Assembly: GCF_001038505.1 (NCBI RefSeq)
Contig: NZ_LDPY01000003.1
Span: forward strand, 62,001 to 126,000
Reading direction: 5' to 3'
DNA from: Puniceibacterium sp. IMCC21224
GTDB lineage: Bacteria; Pseudomonadota; Alphaproteobacteria; Rhodobacterales; Rhodobacteraceae
Length of the DNA stretch: 64,000 nt
In this document: piece by piece, positions 34,418 to 43,585 of the stretch
How the letters are laid out: every line of letters begins with the position of its first letter
Numbering within the stretch: position 1 is the stretch's first letter
Position numbers and translations under genes: made by a program
Notes under the pieces: generated by a model
What the model was told of the DNA's origin: nothing
The model's input: only the letters and a program-made list of their open reading frames with translations
Databases searched by the model: none

Positions 34418-36508
34418 TCAATAAACTTCACGAGCACGCTTCTTGTCAAGCTCTCTCGAAAGGTCAAAGTTCTCCCAATTGGTAAACCAGTACGGAGCTG
34501 CACGCTGAAGTAGGGGCGCTCGAGCGATTTCGACCCCGTAGCTGGTCGCGATATACTCTTTGAGCCCATGGGAAATATAAGGGCAACACTGAAGATCGAG
34601 AGCGGCGATTACGAGCTCAGAATCCTGATGTAAGTAGGCTTTTCTGTCTTCAAACTTTTTCTTGATTTCAGCTTCCAGAAAGTCACGGATCTTTCCGTAC
34701 CTAGACTGGTTCCTTACGTAGAGCAGGCAGACAGAAATAGAGAAATAGCTCATGTGCCGCTTGAATGAATAATCCCCAGCGTCACTGATTTCCAACCCAA
34801 CGAAGGTCGCTATGTTTCGTTCAGGAATTCTATAGCCGCGACCCAACTTGTTAAGCGCAAGTAGCAGATAGAGCGTCTCCACCTCATGAAAGCGGTCATG
34901 AGGTGTATGTTTGATATGCCTATTTATATTGTCGAAAATGAACTTGAAGACCCGATCCTTCAGGTCTCGTTCAACTTCAACTTCATGCAACTTGTCCACT
35001 ATCGTAGCTATAATTCTAGTTAATCTGACAGTAAAGTTGACCCGAGGCTGTGCGGCGTAAATAAACGCAGAGAATTCCAAGATTCCCAACGTAGCCGCGA
35101 CCAGCTCTCGATAATCCTTGTGATCATCATGATTGGCCTTGAACTTTCGAAAGATGAAATTCACCCGCCTCTCAATTGCGGCGAGAGTGTAATTCAAGAC
35201 GTCTTTATACTTTACGCCGCTTTCCTTTAGCGCCGCTTTGAAGTCTACGATCAAGCTCTTAGTCTGTATTCTGACACTGAAGTAATCAATGTCATCACCA
35301 CCATCCGGATCATTTTTTTTCTCAACCTTCGTGACGATCCTCTCGGCGAGGCAGCTACTTACTCTATTCTTAGCTATTGTGAGCGGGGTGATGATGGGTC
35401 TCTCGTAAATCTCTGACTTCTCGGAGTTCAAAGTGAGCTTAACAAGCTTCAGCAGCTCCGATAGATGACGCTTTACGTATGTGGCGACCTCCTCTCGCTC
35501 GCAGAAGACAAAATAATCATCAACATACCTAAATATTTCGTAGTCAACCCTATTCGTCAGGCCGTGTTCAGACAGAAGCACTTGCTCCAAGCTTCGATCA
35601 ACATCCTGAAGGATAATTTCAGCGAATACCCGCGAAAACTCAGGGCCGATTACGATTCCGTTGGTCTCACCTCTATTTAGTTCTCTGATAAGCCTGTCAA
35701 ACTTACCTCCAAATGTAGTGCCGAGACTTTTTATATTTTCCTTGGCAACTTCCTGCCCCAGTGTAGCCCACGTGATGGAATGAGTATATATGCTGTCGAA
35801 GCAACTCGATACATCGAGCTTATACAGACATCCGAATTTCCGCTCGGCGTTCAAATATGCATAATTCTCGTAGAATTTAAAAATATTACTGTACTTGCTG
35901 TAAGTAAAGTATGACCCTGAACCTTCATACTCCTTCCCAGCCTCCTCAATGGAGTCGCCTGGATCCCCAACGTTCTCTTTGAAGAGCCGATCTTTGTACC
36001 TGACGGACCTTGCGACAGATGCTGGAAATCTGATCGAGAAGCTGCTCTTGGAACAATGATAGAGGATCTCTGACGCGTGTGACTGGTAAAACTCCGCCAC
36101 AAACATCTGCGCTTGGGGATGTATTACAGATAGCTGACGAAATTCAGTTTCTTTGTGGGATATTCGGAAGTTGAATGGCATCGTCCAGCTTGAGGAAATC
36201 TTCCACTCTCGAACGTTTAGATTCTTACCATCATGAACTTCCGTAAATGTCCTGAAGTTCTCGTTAGACTTGTCAGTGAGTCTGAACATTATGCAGAATG
36301 CATCATCAAACCTGTCATCGGAAGCGATCCACCGCACAGCCTTGACATTTTCCCAGTAAGATATTTTGACTTCGAGTTGCATGAGGAACGCGAAAAAGCC
36401 GGAGTTGGAAAATGAAGGCGGTACTTCGAAAGGCAGAATGTCAGTTGCCACCGGCCGCTGATAGCGAGCCTTTGGCGACAGCTTCATTTTCCTAGCTTTA
36501 CTCTTCAT
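34418..36508 (-). CDS. drt3b: Reverse transcriptase, second of a DRT3-like pair (UG8-type candidate)
   Basis: The 696-residue protein has an N-terminal region of about 200 residues, then RT motifs: motif A LDVSSCFDSIY (Asp 232), motif B NGIVIGPEFSRVFAEI (about 283-298), motif C FRYVDDYFVF (328-331 YVDD) and motif D LTLNSEKSEIY. About 300 mostly helical residues follow, as in Abi/UG-type defence RTs. No maturase or endonuclease domain is seen, so it is not a group II intron. Its start overlaps the upstream RT stop by 11 bases. Assignment as Drt3b rests on pairing, order and size. Confidence 0.72.
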   Translation of the reverse strand: MKSKARKMKLSPKARYQRPVATDILPFEVPPSFSNSGFFAFLMQLEVKISYWENVKAVRWIASDDRFDDAFCIMFRLTDKSNENFRTFTEVHDGKNLNVREWKISSSWTMPFNFRISHKETEFRQLSVIHPQAQMFVAEFYQSHASEILYHCSKSSFSIRFPASVARSVRYKDRLFKENVGDPGDSIEEAGKEYEGSGSYFTYSKYSNIFKFYENYAYLNAERKFGCLYKLDVSSCFDSIYTHSITWATLGQEVAKENIKSLGTTFGGKFDRLIRELNRGETNGIVIGPEFSRVFAEIILQDVDRSLEQVLLSEHGLTNRVDYEIFRYVDDYFVFCEREEVATYVKRHLSELLKLVKLTLNSEKSEIYERPIITPLTIAKNRVSSCLAERIVTKVEKKNDPDGGDDIDYFSVRIQTKSLIVDFKAALKESGVKYKDVLNYTLAAIERRVNFIFRKFKANHDDHKDYRELVAATLGILEFSAFIYAAQPRVNFTVRLTRIIATIVDKLHEVEVERDLKDRVFKFIFDNINRHIKHTPHDRFHEVETLYLLLALNKLGRGYRIPERNIATFVGLEISDAGDYSFKRHMSYFSISVCLLYVRNQSRYGKIRDFLEAEIKKKFEDRKAYLHQDSELVIAALDLQCCPYISHGLKEYIATSYGVEIARAPLLQRAAPYWFTNWENFDLSRELDKKRAREVY

Positions 36509-38003
36509 ATTTCCAGGCCTCTACAATTTCCTTGAACTCACCCTTCTTGTGAAAGCGTCGAAATGTTCTTTCACTAAACCCGGTGACAAAAGAATATGCT
36601 GACAGCTTCGCTCTTAGAGATGGGCTAGAAAGGGAGCCCACATTCGCGGTTAGAATGCTATCAAGAGCTCTCAGGTCATTATGATGCGTGATATGCATAT
36701 TGTTGAAATATATTCCTACATATGCGTTGCTTTTATTGTGGGTAAGCTGGGTATTGCTCGTAAGAAAGCGAACCCTCTTTATGAGAAGCCGATAGGCCTT
36801 TTTGTGATTGTTTGACTTCTGACTCTCATACCTTCGGAAGCAGCCGAATACCCTGTTCTTATATCTCGCGAGTCGCTTTCGGCTCATGTAAACTGACACA
36901 CCTGACCGGAAATCTATGCGGTATCCTAGGTACTCAAAGTTCCACGCGCCCTTCGTCTCCGGAATCCCCTGGTTATTAACCGGTGACTCCTTTGTTTTCT
37001 CTGCGGTTTCGTTCATTGTTAGAGAGATGTCTCTCAGGAAGCCGCGAATTTTCGGTAGCTTCACCCTAACATCTGCTCCGGGCAGTGGCGCAAAGAGAAC
37101 AACTATATCGTCAACATATCTGGCGTAAAAGACAACGTCGCCTAACATCCTTAAACGTTGATCGAAATCTCTCATGTAAAGTTCCGACAAATAGGAACTT
37201 ATACCAAGGCCTCTCGGCAAGCCAACGCCTGGGGTGCTGGCCAATCTTGCGTACCTGAACAATATGCCAGAGATTAGTCTAAGGGATTTTTGACTCAGGA
37301 GTTGATCACCCTTCAACTTCTTAAGAAGTCGGTCGTGAGGAATACTTTCAAAAAAGCTCGAAATGTCCGTTCGCAAGACGTGATAGTTGAAGCCGTCCGA
37401 TATCATTCCAATTAGTTGCTTCATTACTTCATCTCTGTTGGCCGGCTTGAGCCGGTAGAGAGACGCAAGATTGGCTTCCAACTTTTTGATTGCGTAGAAC
37501 TGGTCCGGAAGCTCTTGATCTATGACGTAGACTTTCTTCCCACCAGGACCGTCCTCTTGAGTGAACGAAATTTGAAAGTCTTTCCTGTTGATCTGACTGG
37601 AAACACCATCAAGCTCTTGGAGCAGTGTATCATCACGCTCGCGCCGCTTCTCTTCGCGGAGCTCCTTGAGGAGATTAAACTCAGCCTGTTCGTCGTCTGA
37701 GTATTTTTCCGGATGGAGACGCCTAAACTCTTTGGTCTCCTGAATGGCCTGCTTTAGTTCTTCCGTCTTTTCCTTCACAGAATCGAAAAAGTCGAGATCC
37801 CGGACTCTTCCCCGCCGTTTTTCTCTCTCGGATATTCTCCTGAGGTTCCTTGCAGAAAATGTTTGGTCTAACAAGATACACTCACGTGGCTTTAAGATGC
37901 GTCGTTGTGAGGATGCAGCCCATGTCACTGAAATGCAACTCTCGTCGTGCGCGCCTGCGAATTCATTAACTGGCGATGTAGAATACCAGCCTTTCGCTAA
38001 CAT
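36498..38003 (-). CDS. drt3a: Reverse transcriptase, first of a DRT3-like pair (UG3-type candidate)
   Basis: The 501-residue protein has a basic coiled N-terminal region (ARNLRRISEREKRRGRVRD, then LLKELREEKRRERDD), then RT motif A LRTDISSFFESIPHDRL (Asp 213), motif B GLPRGLGISSYLSELYM (261-277), motif C FYARYVDDIVVLF (296-299 YVDD), and motif D-like ISLTMNETAEKT, followed by EYLGYRIDF and a helical tail. The N-terminal 45 residues are atypical, so the true start may be downstream, for instance a GTG at residue 26. Codon use is AT-rich compared with the transfer genes. Assignment as Drt3a is inference from the pair. Confidence 0.72.
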   Translation of the reverse strand: MLAKGWYSTSPVNEFAGAHDESCISVTWAASSQRRILKPRECILLDQTFSARNLRRISEREKRRGRVRDLDFFDSVKEKTEELKQAIQETKEFRRLHPEKYSDDEQAEFNLLKELREEKRRERDDTLLQELDGVSSQINRKDFQISFTQEDGPGGKKVYVIDQELPDQFYAIKKLEANLASLYRLKPANRDEVMKQLIGMISDGFNYHVLRTDISSFFESIPHDRLLKKLKGDQLLSQKSLRLISGILFRYARLASTPGVGLPRGLGISSYLSELYMRDFDQRLRMLGDVVFYARYVDDIVVLFAPLPGADVRVKLPKIRGFLRDISLTMNETAEKTKESPVNNQGIPETKGAWNFEYLGYRIDFRSGVSVYMSRKRLARYKNRVFGCFRRYESQKSNNHKKAYRLLIKRVRFLTSNTQLTHNKSNAYVGIYFNNMHITHHNDLRALDSILTANVGSLSSPSLRAKLSAYSFVTGFSERTFRRFHKKGEFKEIVEAWKYEE

Positions 38004-38098
38004 GATCTGGTTGGAAGGTCTTCACAGCTGCCGTTCATACCCGGCGCAGCGAACTACCGCTTCCCGCGCTGCCCGACCGACATACCATGCCCGCCGCC

Positions 38099-40111
38099 CT
38101 ATCGAACAACCCGCTTTTCACGGGCGTCCTCCCGCAGCATCGCTTCCATGTCGTCTAAGCCCTCGACGGCGTAGCGCATCTGCGCCTCATCCACGACACC
38201 AGCTGCCTCGGCGTCCGCGATCTGGCTCCCAAAATCCATCTCTATTTGCCGCTGTTCCTCAGCGATAACGGCTTGAACGACACGCGCGGTCTTTTTTGGA
38301 ACGGCCTCGGTTTGCCCTGACGTTTGACTACCAGGATCTTGACGTGCGGTCTCCACAACGGCGTCAGACCCACCTGGTCCGTTCGCGGGTGGAGTCATCG
38401 GCATGGCGCGCACACTCAGCGGCAGCGTGCCCTGCGGCCCCCCTCCCCCCGGCTCCGGAAACGGCAACTCGCCCGTCTGCGCCGCGTGGATCGCCTTGAA
38501 CAGCCGATCGTCGAAGTACTGGATCCGCTTCGCACGGACCGGCATCTGGGCATCGATGACCATGACGATTTCATCGAGCGGCAGGCGGCGTGCCTCATCT
38601 TCGGGCAACAACGAACTTTCTTCGGTGCGTGTCGATTGGCTACGACCCTCAAAGGGGTTCTTGCCGATGGACTGTGAGCGCGTGACGACGGTCTTCGTGG
38701 TCTTGCCGACCGCCTTGCTCAGCTCCTCGACGGTCTTTTCATCCGAGGGCGTGAGATAGAGCTTCACGCCCGCATTGCCCTGCAGGGCGCGGCGGGTGTT
38801 CTCGCCGTAGATTTCATCGAGGGCGGGGATGGTTTGAGTGACCACGGCCAAATGGCCACGATAAGTCCGCAGGGTCTCGACGCTCTCGACCACGATGGGC
38901 ATCTTGCCGAGGCGATTGAACTCATCGAGCATGATCATCACCGGCCAAGGCTCATCCGGTCCGGGATCCTTTTCCTGCATGGCCGAGAGGAGATCGGAGA
39001 AGAAGAGCCGGATCAGCGGCGCGAGCGGCTTCACCATCAGCGGCTGGACGACGAGATAGACCGAAAAGGGCTTTTTGCGGATCGTCCGGAAGTCAAAGTC
39101 CGACACCGCCGTCGCCTCATCGATGGCAGGGTTCTGCCATTGATCGAGCCCCGAGGTCATCAGGAGCGAGACATAGGAGGTCAGCGTATCGTTGTTGGTC
39201 GAGGCCAGCCGCGTGAAGATCAATTTGGCGGCCCTGTTGTCGACCTCGTGGCCGCGGGCGAAATACTCCTTCTGCTTGTTCCCGCCCGACGCCGCGATGC
39301 GATAAATCTCCCCCAAGCTCGGGCGCTTGCGCTGGAACGCCAGCAGGCCTGCCGCCACGAAGAGATCAATCCCGCCCTTGAGGAGGCCCTGCACCCGGTC
39401 ATTGTCGCTCTGCAGGAAGAGCGTCGCCAGAAGCTGCAGTTCCATCTGCTGGCGCGCGGGGTCTTTGAGCTCGGCGATGCGCAGCAGCGGGTTGTAGCGA
39501 TGCGTGCGCTTGCCCTCCCAATCGGTGGGGGCAAAGCGATAGACCTTGTCGCCTTGGGCCGCGCGGTGCCGGGCCGTAGCCTCGAAACACTCGCCCTTCA
39601 CGTCGAGCGTCACGGCGGAGCCTTGCCAGGTCAGCAGGTTCGGAATGACAAAGCCCGTGGTCTTGCCGCGGCCCGTGGGGGCCACGATCAGCGCATGGGG
39701 GAAGACCTTGGAGCAAATGTAATTGGCGCGGGAGCCCGGCGGCCCCAGCTTGCCGAGGATGAACCCGGTGCCCGGCGCCCCGAAAAACCCGTTGGCTTTC
39801 ATCTCGCGCGCGGTCTGCCAATGGGTCTGGCCAAAGCGTGTCAGGGCGGACCCCGAGAGGGCGAGGCTCAGCATCAGGCCGGCGGCGGCAAAGCTGCCGA
39901 TGATCAGGTGAATAAGTTGGGCATCCTCGGGGCGGCGATCGAGGATCGCCAGATAGTTCTGCGCGATATAGGCAAAGTCGATCTCGGCGCCGAAGCCGAG
40001 ATCCTGGTAGGTCAGCACCGCCGAGGCAATGGTATAGCCCATGGCCCCGGTCACAAGCGTCATCAGCAAGACCCCTGTTGCGATCCGCGCTTTTCCCATG
40101 GCGGCGCTCAA
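38099..40111 (-). CDS. virD4: VirD4-like type IV coupling protein
   Basis: The 670-residue protein has two N-terminal membrane spans (about residues 10-30 and 65-88), Walker A APTGRGKTTG at 144-153, Walker B VMIMLDEFNRLGKMPIV and the coupling-protein motif VTQTIPALDEIYG. The C-terminal tail (about 530-670) is acidic and variable. The start overlaps the relaxase stop by 4 bases. It carries the relaxase-DNA complex to the VirB channel. Confidence 0.92.
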   Translation of the reverse strand: MSAAMGKARIATGVLLMTLVTGAMGYTIASAVLTYQDLGFGAEIDFAYIAQNYLAILDRRPEDAQLIHLIIGSFAAAGLMLSLALSGSALTRFGQTHWQTAREMKANGFFGAPGTGFILGKLGPPGSRANYICSKVFPHALIVAPTGRGKTTGFVIPNLLTWQGSAVTLDVKGECFEATARHRAAQGDKVYRFAPTDWEGKRTHRYNPLLRIAELKDPARQQMELQLLATLFLQSDNDRVQGLLKGGIDLFVAAGLLAFQRKRPSLGEIYRIAASGGNKQKEYFARGHEVDNRAAKLIFTRLASTNNDTLTSYVSLLMTSGLDQWQNPAIDEATAVSDFDFRTIRKKPFSVYLVVQPLMVKPLAPLIRLFFSDLLSAMQEKDPGPDEPWPVMIMLDEFNRLGKMPIVVESVETLRTYRGHLAVVTQTIPALDEIYGENTRRALQGNAGVKLYLTPSDEKTVEELSKAVGKTTKTVVTRSQSIGKNPFEGRSQSTRTEESSLLPEDEARRLPLDEIVMVIDAQMPVRAKRIQYFDDRLFKAIHAAQTGELPFPEPGGGGPQGTLPLSVRAMPMTPPANGPGGSDAVVETARQDPGSQTSGQTEAVPKKTARVVQAVIAEEQRQIEMDFGSQIADAEAAGVVDEAQMRYAVEGLDDMEAMLREDAREKRVVR

Positions 40112-42450
40112 TGGACCTGTCCCCGCTCGGTCTCGCCATCCACGTCTGTGGTGCGGTGTTTTTCATATTCGGTGTCGGCAAGATCATCGACCACCTGGCG
40201 CAAGGCCTCCGTGTTGGCCGTCGCGGCATCGGATTGCAGATAGACCTTGGCGACATAGAGCCGGTCGAGGCGGTCCTCGAGAACCTTGTCCAGCGCATCG
40301 GCATCGCCGGATGTGAGCCGGTCAAGTTGGCCGTTATCCAGCACCCGCGCGATTTCCGTTCGGAAAGCGTCCCGCTCCGCCTCCGTCTCGAAGGGCGCGG
40401 TCAACTCCCCCGCCCGCTCATGGTCCAGGACGCGCGCAATCTCCTCTGCAAGACGGTCGGTACGGGCATCAGACCGCATCGCCGTTTCATCGCGGGTTGA
40501 GAGGATGTCGTCACGCGTGCCAGACCCGAGCCCGTCGCGCATCTCGGTTTCGCGGCGGACCTGATTGATGACCTCCGTGTCGCGTATATCGACGACGGCC
40601 GCGTAGGTCGCGCCAAGCCCACGGGCGAGATGGGACGGCATGTCCGGATAGCGCGCGCGCAAGTCATCCGTGACAGCATCTGCAACGGGCGTGCGGACGT
40701 CGCGTCCCTCCATGATGCGGTCGACCTCGCGGACAATCTCGCTGGCGCGGGCCGCATCGGTGATGGTCTCCCTGTAGGGTTCAGACCGGTCGATCACATC
40801 GCCAGGACGTGCGAGCAGATCCGGGTGTGCCTCGAGATACGTGCGCTGCTCCGTCTCGATCCGGCGCTCCGCCCGCGAGACAACCGCCCAGTCCCGGTCC
40901 TCGATCTGCTGCGCTGTCAGGCCGTCTGCGCGCATCTCCTGACGGATTGTCCCTTCCATCGCCCGCACCGCGTCCTCGTGATAGTGGAACCGCTCGCTGA
41001 CCGCTTCCTGCTCCACGACACCATCCCGGCGCAGCACGTTTTCCCGTTCCAAAAGCGTGCCCAGCTCAACATGCACATCGTTGAGAATGTCGCGCGCCTG
41101 TTCCAGATCGGCGCGGCGTTCGAGGTTCAAATCGCGCGCCTCCGCCACCTTGGAGAGATCATCTGCGATCCACTGATGTTCCAGCGCGGCGCTCGAGGCC
41201 CCGGTCTCGATCCGGGCCACCACTTCCGATGTGCTGATCCCGGTGCCCCGTAGTGCGACGTCAAATCGCGATCTCAGGTCGGACTCGGCCAGACGTTCTA
41301 GCTGGTTGGTGTCGATATTGGCCTCGGAATAGATCCCGCCCTCCGAGGGGGTCTCTGACAGCGTGGATGATCGCAGACCCAGAGGCTGCATGTGCTGGAC
41401 CTGCGCCTGGATGGCGATGAGGCGTTTTTCCAGCACGGGACGTTCCGCGTCAGACTTCTCGGCGATCATGCCCTGCACCCGCGCGAGCTTTTCCGCATAG
41501 AGACTTCTCAGTTCCTCGAAGCTTTGATCCTCGGCCATATACACATCTCCTGTTCGGTCCACCTGCCCGCCATGCGCCAGCACCTCGCCCGCGCGGAAGA
41601 GTGCCGCGGCAATATCCTCGCGGGCCTCCCGGGAGGCCTCTGCGGCAAGCGAATGGTAGACGGTTCTGGTGTTGGCGATCTCCGCCAGAGTCCGGGTCAA
41701 GTCGGCCCCCACACGTTCCCGCTCGCGGGGCGCGCGCCCCTCTTCCTTCGCCGCATAGACCTCGCTGGTGCGGGCGGGGTAATGCACAACCCCGCGATCC
41801 ACCCGGCGCGTGGCTTCCAGGCGCACGCCATACTTCTCCGCCTCCTCGACCATGGCGACGCGGAAGTCGTCATAGTTGAAGCGGTGGTTGCGCCCCAGAA
41901 AGAAGAACTCGCCTTCTTGCGAGCGGCGGTTCAGCACCAGATGCGCATGGGGGTGATCGCGGTCCTCATGCACCGCGATGATGTAATCGAAATGACCCGC
42001 GTCGGTCTGGAAGAACCGCTCGGCCACATCGGTCGCGATGTCGCGCACATCCTCCCCGCGCGTGCCGATCGGGAAGGACATGAGCATGTGGGTGGTCTGC
42101 CCGAGCTTGGGCTTGAAGCCCGCATCCCACCGCTTGGCAAAGCGCTCGGTCAGGTCCTTGATGTCACCCGCCTCGAGCTTCGCCTTGCCATCCAGGAACC
42201 CGCTACTGTCGACGATATGGGTGGACTTGGTTGTGAGGTAATCAAGCTGGTTTGCAAGCTGCGATTTGGTATGCGTACCGCCGCCCCGGATTGCCTTGAA
42301 GACCGCGGGCCGGTGTCCCGCGGCCGCGCGCATGAGCTGTTTCTGCTTGGCGACATGCAGCCCCTGCATCGAGCCCCGGACGCGGCTCCAGCCGTCCCGA
42401 AAGACCTCGCCCGTGACGGCATCAACGGCATCATTCAGCCGCATGGGCAA
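40108..42450 (-). CDS. VirD2-like relaxase
   Basis: The 780-residue protein has an N-terminal relaxase domain: the likely catalytic tyrosine in NQLDYLTTKS (Tyr 71) and the metal-binding motif III HEDRDHPHAHLVLNRR at 161-176. Beyond about residue 260 there is a long charged, helical region without helicase motifs. Start could be ATG 42450 or 42444. It nicks oriT and pilots the strand; the C-terminal region probably carries the transfer signal. The gene overlaps mobC by 20 bases and virD4 by 4. Confidence 0.88.
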   Translation of the reverse strand: MPMRLNDAVDAVTGEVFRDGWSRVRGSMQGLHVAKQKQLMRAAAGHRPAVFKAIRGGGTHTKSQLANQLDYLTTKSTHIVDSSGFLDGKAKLEAGDIKDLTERFAKRWDAGFKPKLGQTTHMLMSFPIGTRGEDVRDIATDVAERFFQTDAGHFDYIIAVHEDRDHPHAHLVLNRRSQEGEFFFLGRNHRFNYDDFRVAMVEEAEKYGVRLEATRRVDRGVVHYPARTSEVYAAKEEGRAPRERERVGADLTRTLAEIANTRTVYHSLAAEASREAREDIAAALFRAGEVLAHGGQVDRTGDVYMAEDQSFEELRSLYAEKLARVQGMIAEKSDAERPVLEKRLIAIQAQVQHMQPLGLRSSTLSETPSEGGIYSEANIDTNQLERLAESDLRSRFDVALRGTGISTSEVVARIETGASSAALEHQWIADDLSKVAEARDLNLERRADLEQARDILNDVHVELGTLLERENVLRRDGVVEQEAVSERFHYHEDAVRAMEGTIRQEMRADGLTAQQIEDRDWAVVSRAERRIETEQRTYLEAHPDLLARPGDVIDRSEPYRETITDAARASEIVREVDRIMEGRDVRTPVADAVTDDLRARYPDMPSHLARGLGATYAAVVDIRDTEVINQVRRETEMRDGLGSGTRDDILSTRDETAMRSDARTDRLAEEIARVLDHERAGELTAPFETEAERDAFRTEIARVLDNGQLDRLTSGDADALDKVLEDRLDRLYVAKVYLQSDAATANTEALRQVVDDLADTEYEKHRTTDVDGETERGQVH

Positions 42451-43024
42451 ACTCCCTCAGCGCGGCTGTGGCTTCGAGCTGCATCGCATCGCGACGACGC
42501 CGTAGCAGTAGGTCGATCTCGTCCGCGGAATCCAGGATGAACCGCGCCAACCCGCGCATCTGCACAAGGCGCAATTCGGTGAACTCGGCACGCGTGCCCC
42601 CCACGGCCCCCTGCCCCTGCCGGTTGGCCTGCGTCATCTGCTTGGCGATCTGCGCGACCCCATTGCCGACCTCGTGCAGTGAAGCGCGGTAGCGCGCCAT
42701 CTCTGCTGCCATCTGCGCGTCCGGAACGAACACCCCGCCTGCCGCCTGAATGAGCCGCCGCAACCCCTCGGCACGGCTCTCGATCCCCGCCTTCGCCAAC
42801 ACCTCGTCGAGCGCCGCAAGCTCCGCAGCCGTGACCTTCACACTGACCGCTGAGACCGGGATCGCGGCATCCGTCTGGCGCTCGGCATCGGCTTTGAGCG
42901 TGTACTGAATCGCCCGCACCGACACGCCAAACCGTTCCGCCAGCACTGAAGTGGAAACGCCTTCCGCAGCTTCGCGAACGATCTCCATGCGCTCCGCATC
43001 GATGAGGCGTTTTGAGCGAGACAT
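42431..43024 (-). CDS. MobC-like relaxosome accessory protein with N-terminal HTH
   Basis: The 197-residue protein starts with a helix-turn-helix-like part (RMEIVREAAEGVSTSVLAERFGVSVRAIQYTLKAD) and continues with a MobC-like region (AALDEVLAKAGIESRAEGLRRLIQAAGG, then EMARYRASLHEVGNGVAQIAKQMTQANRQG). It should bind oriT next to its own gene and help the relaxase to load. A fused HTH suggests self-regulation through the operator-like site at 43078-43092. Confidence 0.8.
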   Translation of the reverse strand: MSRSKRLIDAERMEIVREAAEGVSTSVLAERFGVSVRAIQYTLKADAERQTDAAIPVSAVSVKVTAAELAALDEVLAKAGIESRAEGLRRLIQAAGGVFVPDAQMAAEMARYRASLHEVGNGVAQIAKQMTQANRQGQGAVGGTRAEFTELRLVQMRGLARFILDSADEIDLLLRRRRDAMQLEATAALREFAHAAE

Positions 43025-43440
43025 GCGAAGAAAGACCCCCTATTTCCTGCCACCTTCCACCAAGGCTGCCCTTACCTTACGATAATATACCAATCTGTCA
43101 ATTATATACTTACGTCGCATTCAGGCTCAGGCAGCCTTGGTGTCCGCTTCCCCCGCGGCCCGCAGGGACGCGAGCCTGCCCCCTCACCGTCAAGAACCCC
43201 ACTTATCCAATGGGTCCCCTTCCTCAGCCCCGCCCGCGGGTCTGGCCGAACACGCATGTGTTCGGACGGAACCGCGGGCGGGCGCAAACCCCACCGACAG
43301 GGCGGACAGGCAGGGTCAAGGAGGGCTAGATTTGGCTTGCCAAATCTCTGCCGCAAAAACCGGGAGGCCCTGGCCGATAGGTTTTTGTGGATGGCCCCCT
43401 TGAGGCTGCCTGTCCGCCCTGTCGCGGCCTGATCATTCCG
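43025..43440. other. Candidate oriT region with nested inverted repeats
   Basis: Upstream of the mobC-relaxase genes lie five perfect inverted repeats: CACCAAGGCTGCC at 43058-43070 with 43130-43142; an 11-bp outer arm (43229-43239 with 43272-43282) enclosing CCGAACAC-gcat-GTGTTCGG (43246-43265); a 19-bp arm (43295-43313 with 43406-43424) enclosing AGATTTGGC-TT-GCCAAATCT (43328-43347) and CAAAAACC/GGTTTTTG (43354-43387). Origins of transfer usually lie here and are hairpin-rich. The nick site is not identified. Confidence 0.55.
43078..43092 (-). promoter_or_regulatory. 15-bp transfer-operon motif, site 3
   Basis: On the minus strand this reads TGGTATATTATCGTA, 13 of 15 the same as each of the sites at 20422 and 22493. 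It lies about 55 bp before the mobC start and includes TATATT, usable as a -10 box. It sits in the AT-rich loop of the 13-bp inverted repeat. Confidence 0.58.
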
Positions 43441-43538
43441 GGGGGAGTGCGTCCCTTGAACGCGCAGCGACCGGCACCAAAAGAAGGTCGCTATCGGCGA
43501 TCACACGCGCCGGTGACGGCATCCCTGGAACAGGGATC

Positions 43539-43569
43539 GGGCCGCCCCAAGATCGTCCTGGGGCGGCCC
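43539..43569 (-). terminator. GC-rich hairpin downstream of the 68-residue protein gene
   Basis: GGGCCGCCCC at 43539-43548 pairs perfectly with GGGGCGGCCC at 43560-43569, loop 11 bases. It follows the stop at 43586 on the minus strand. There is no clear T-run, so termination may be weak or the hairpin may stabilise RNA ends. Confidence 0.55.
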
Positions 43570-43585
43570 ATCCTCGTCAGAGGAT

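Noticed and set aside
34418..38003. Group II intron or retron
   Set aside because: Two adjacent RT genes without maturase, endonuclease or msr/msd layout; no intron ends or domain V-like hairpin recognised.
38834..40243. Long plus-strand frame of 469 codons
   Set aside because: Antisense shadow of virD4, a product of high GC codon bias; no homology pattern visible.
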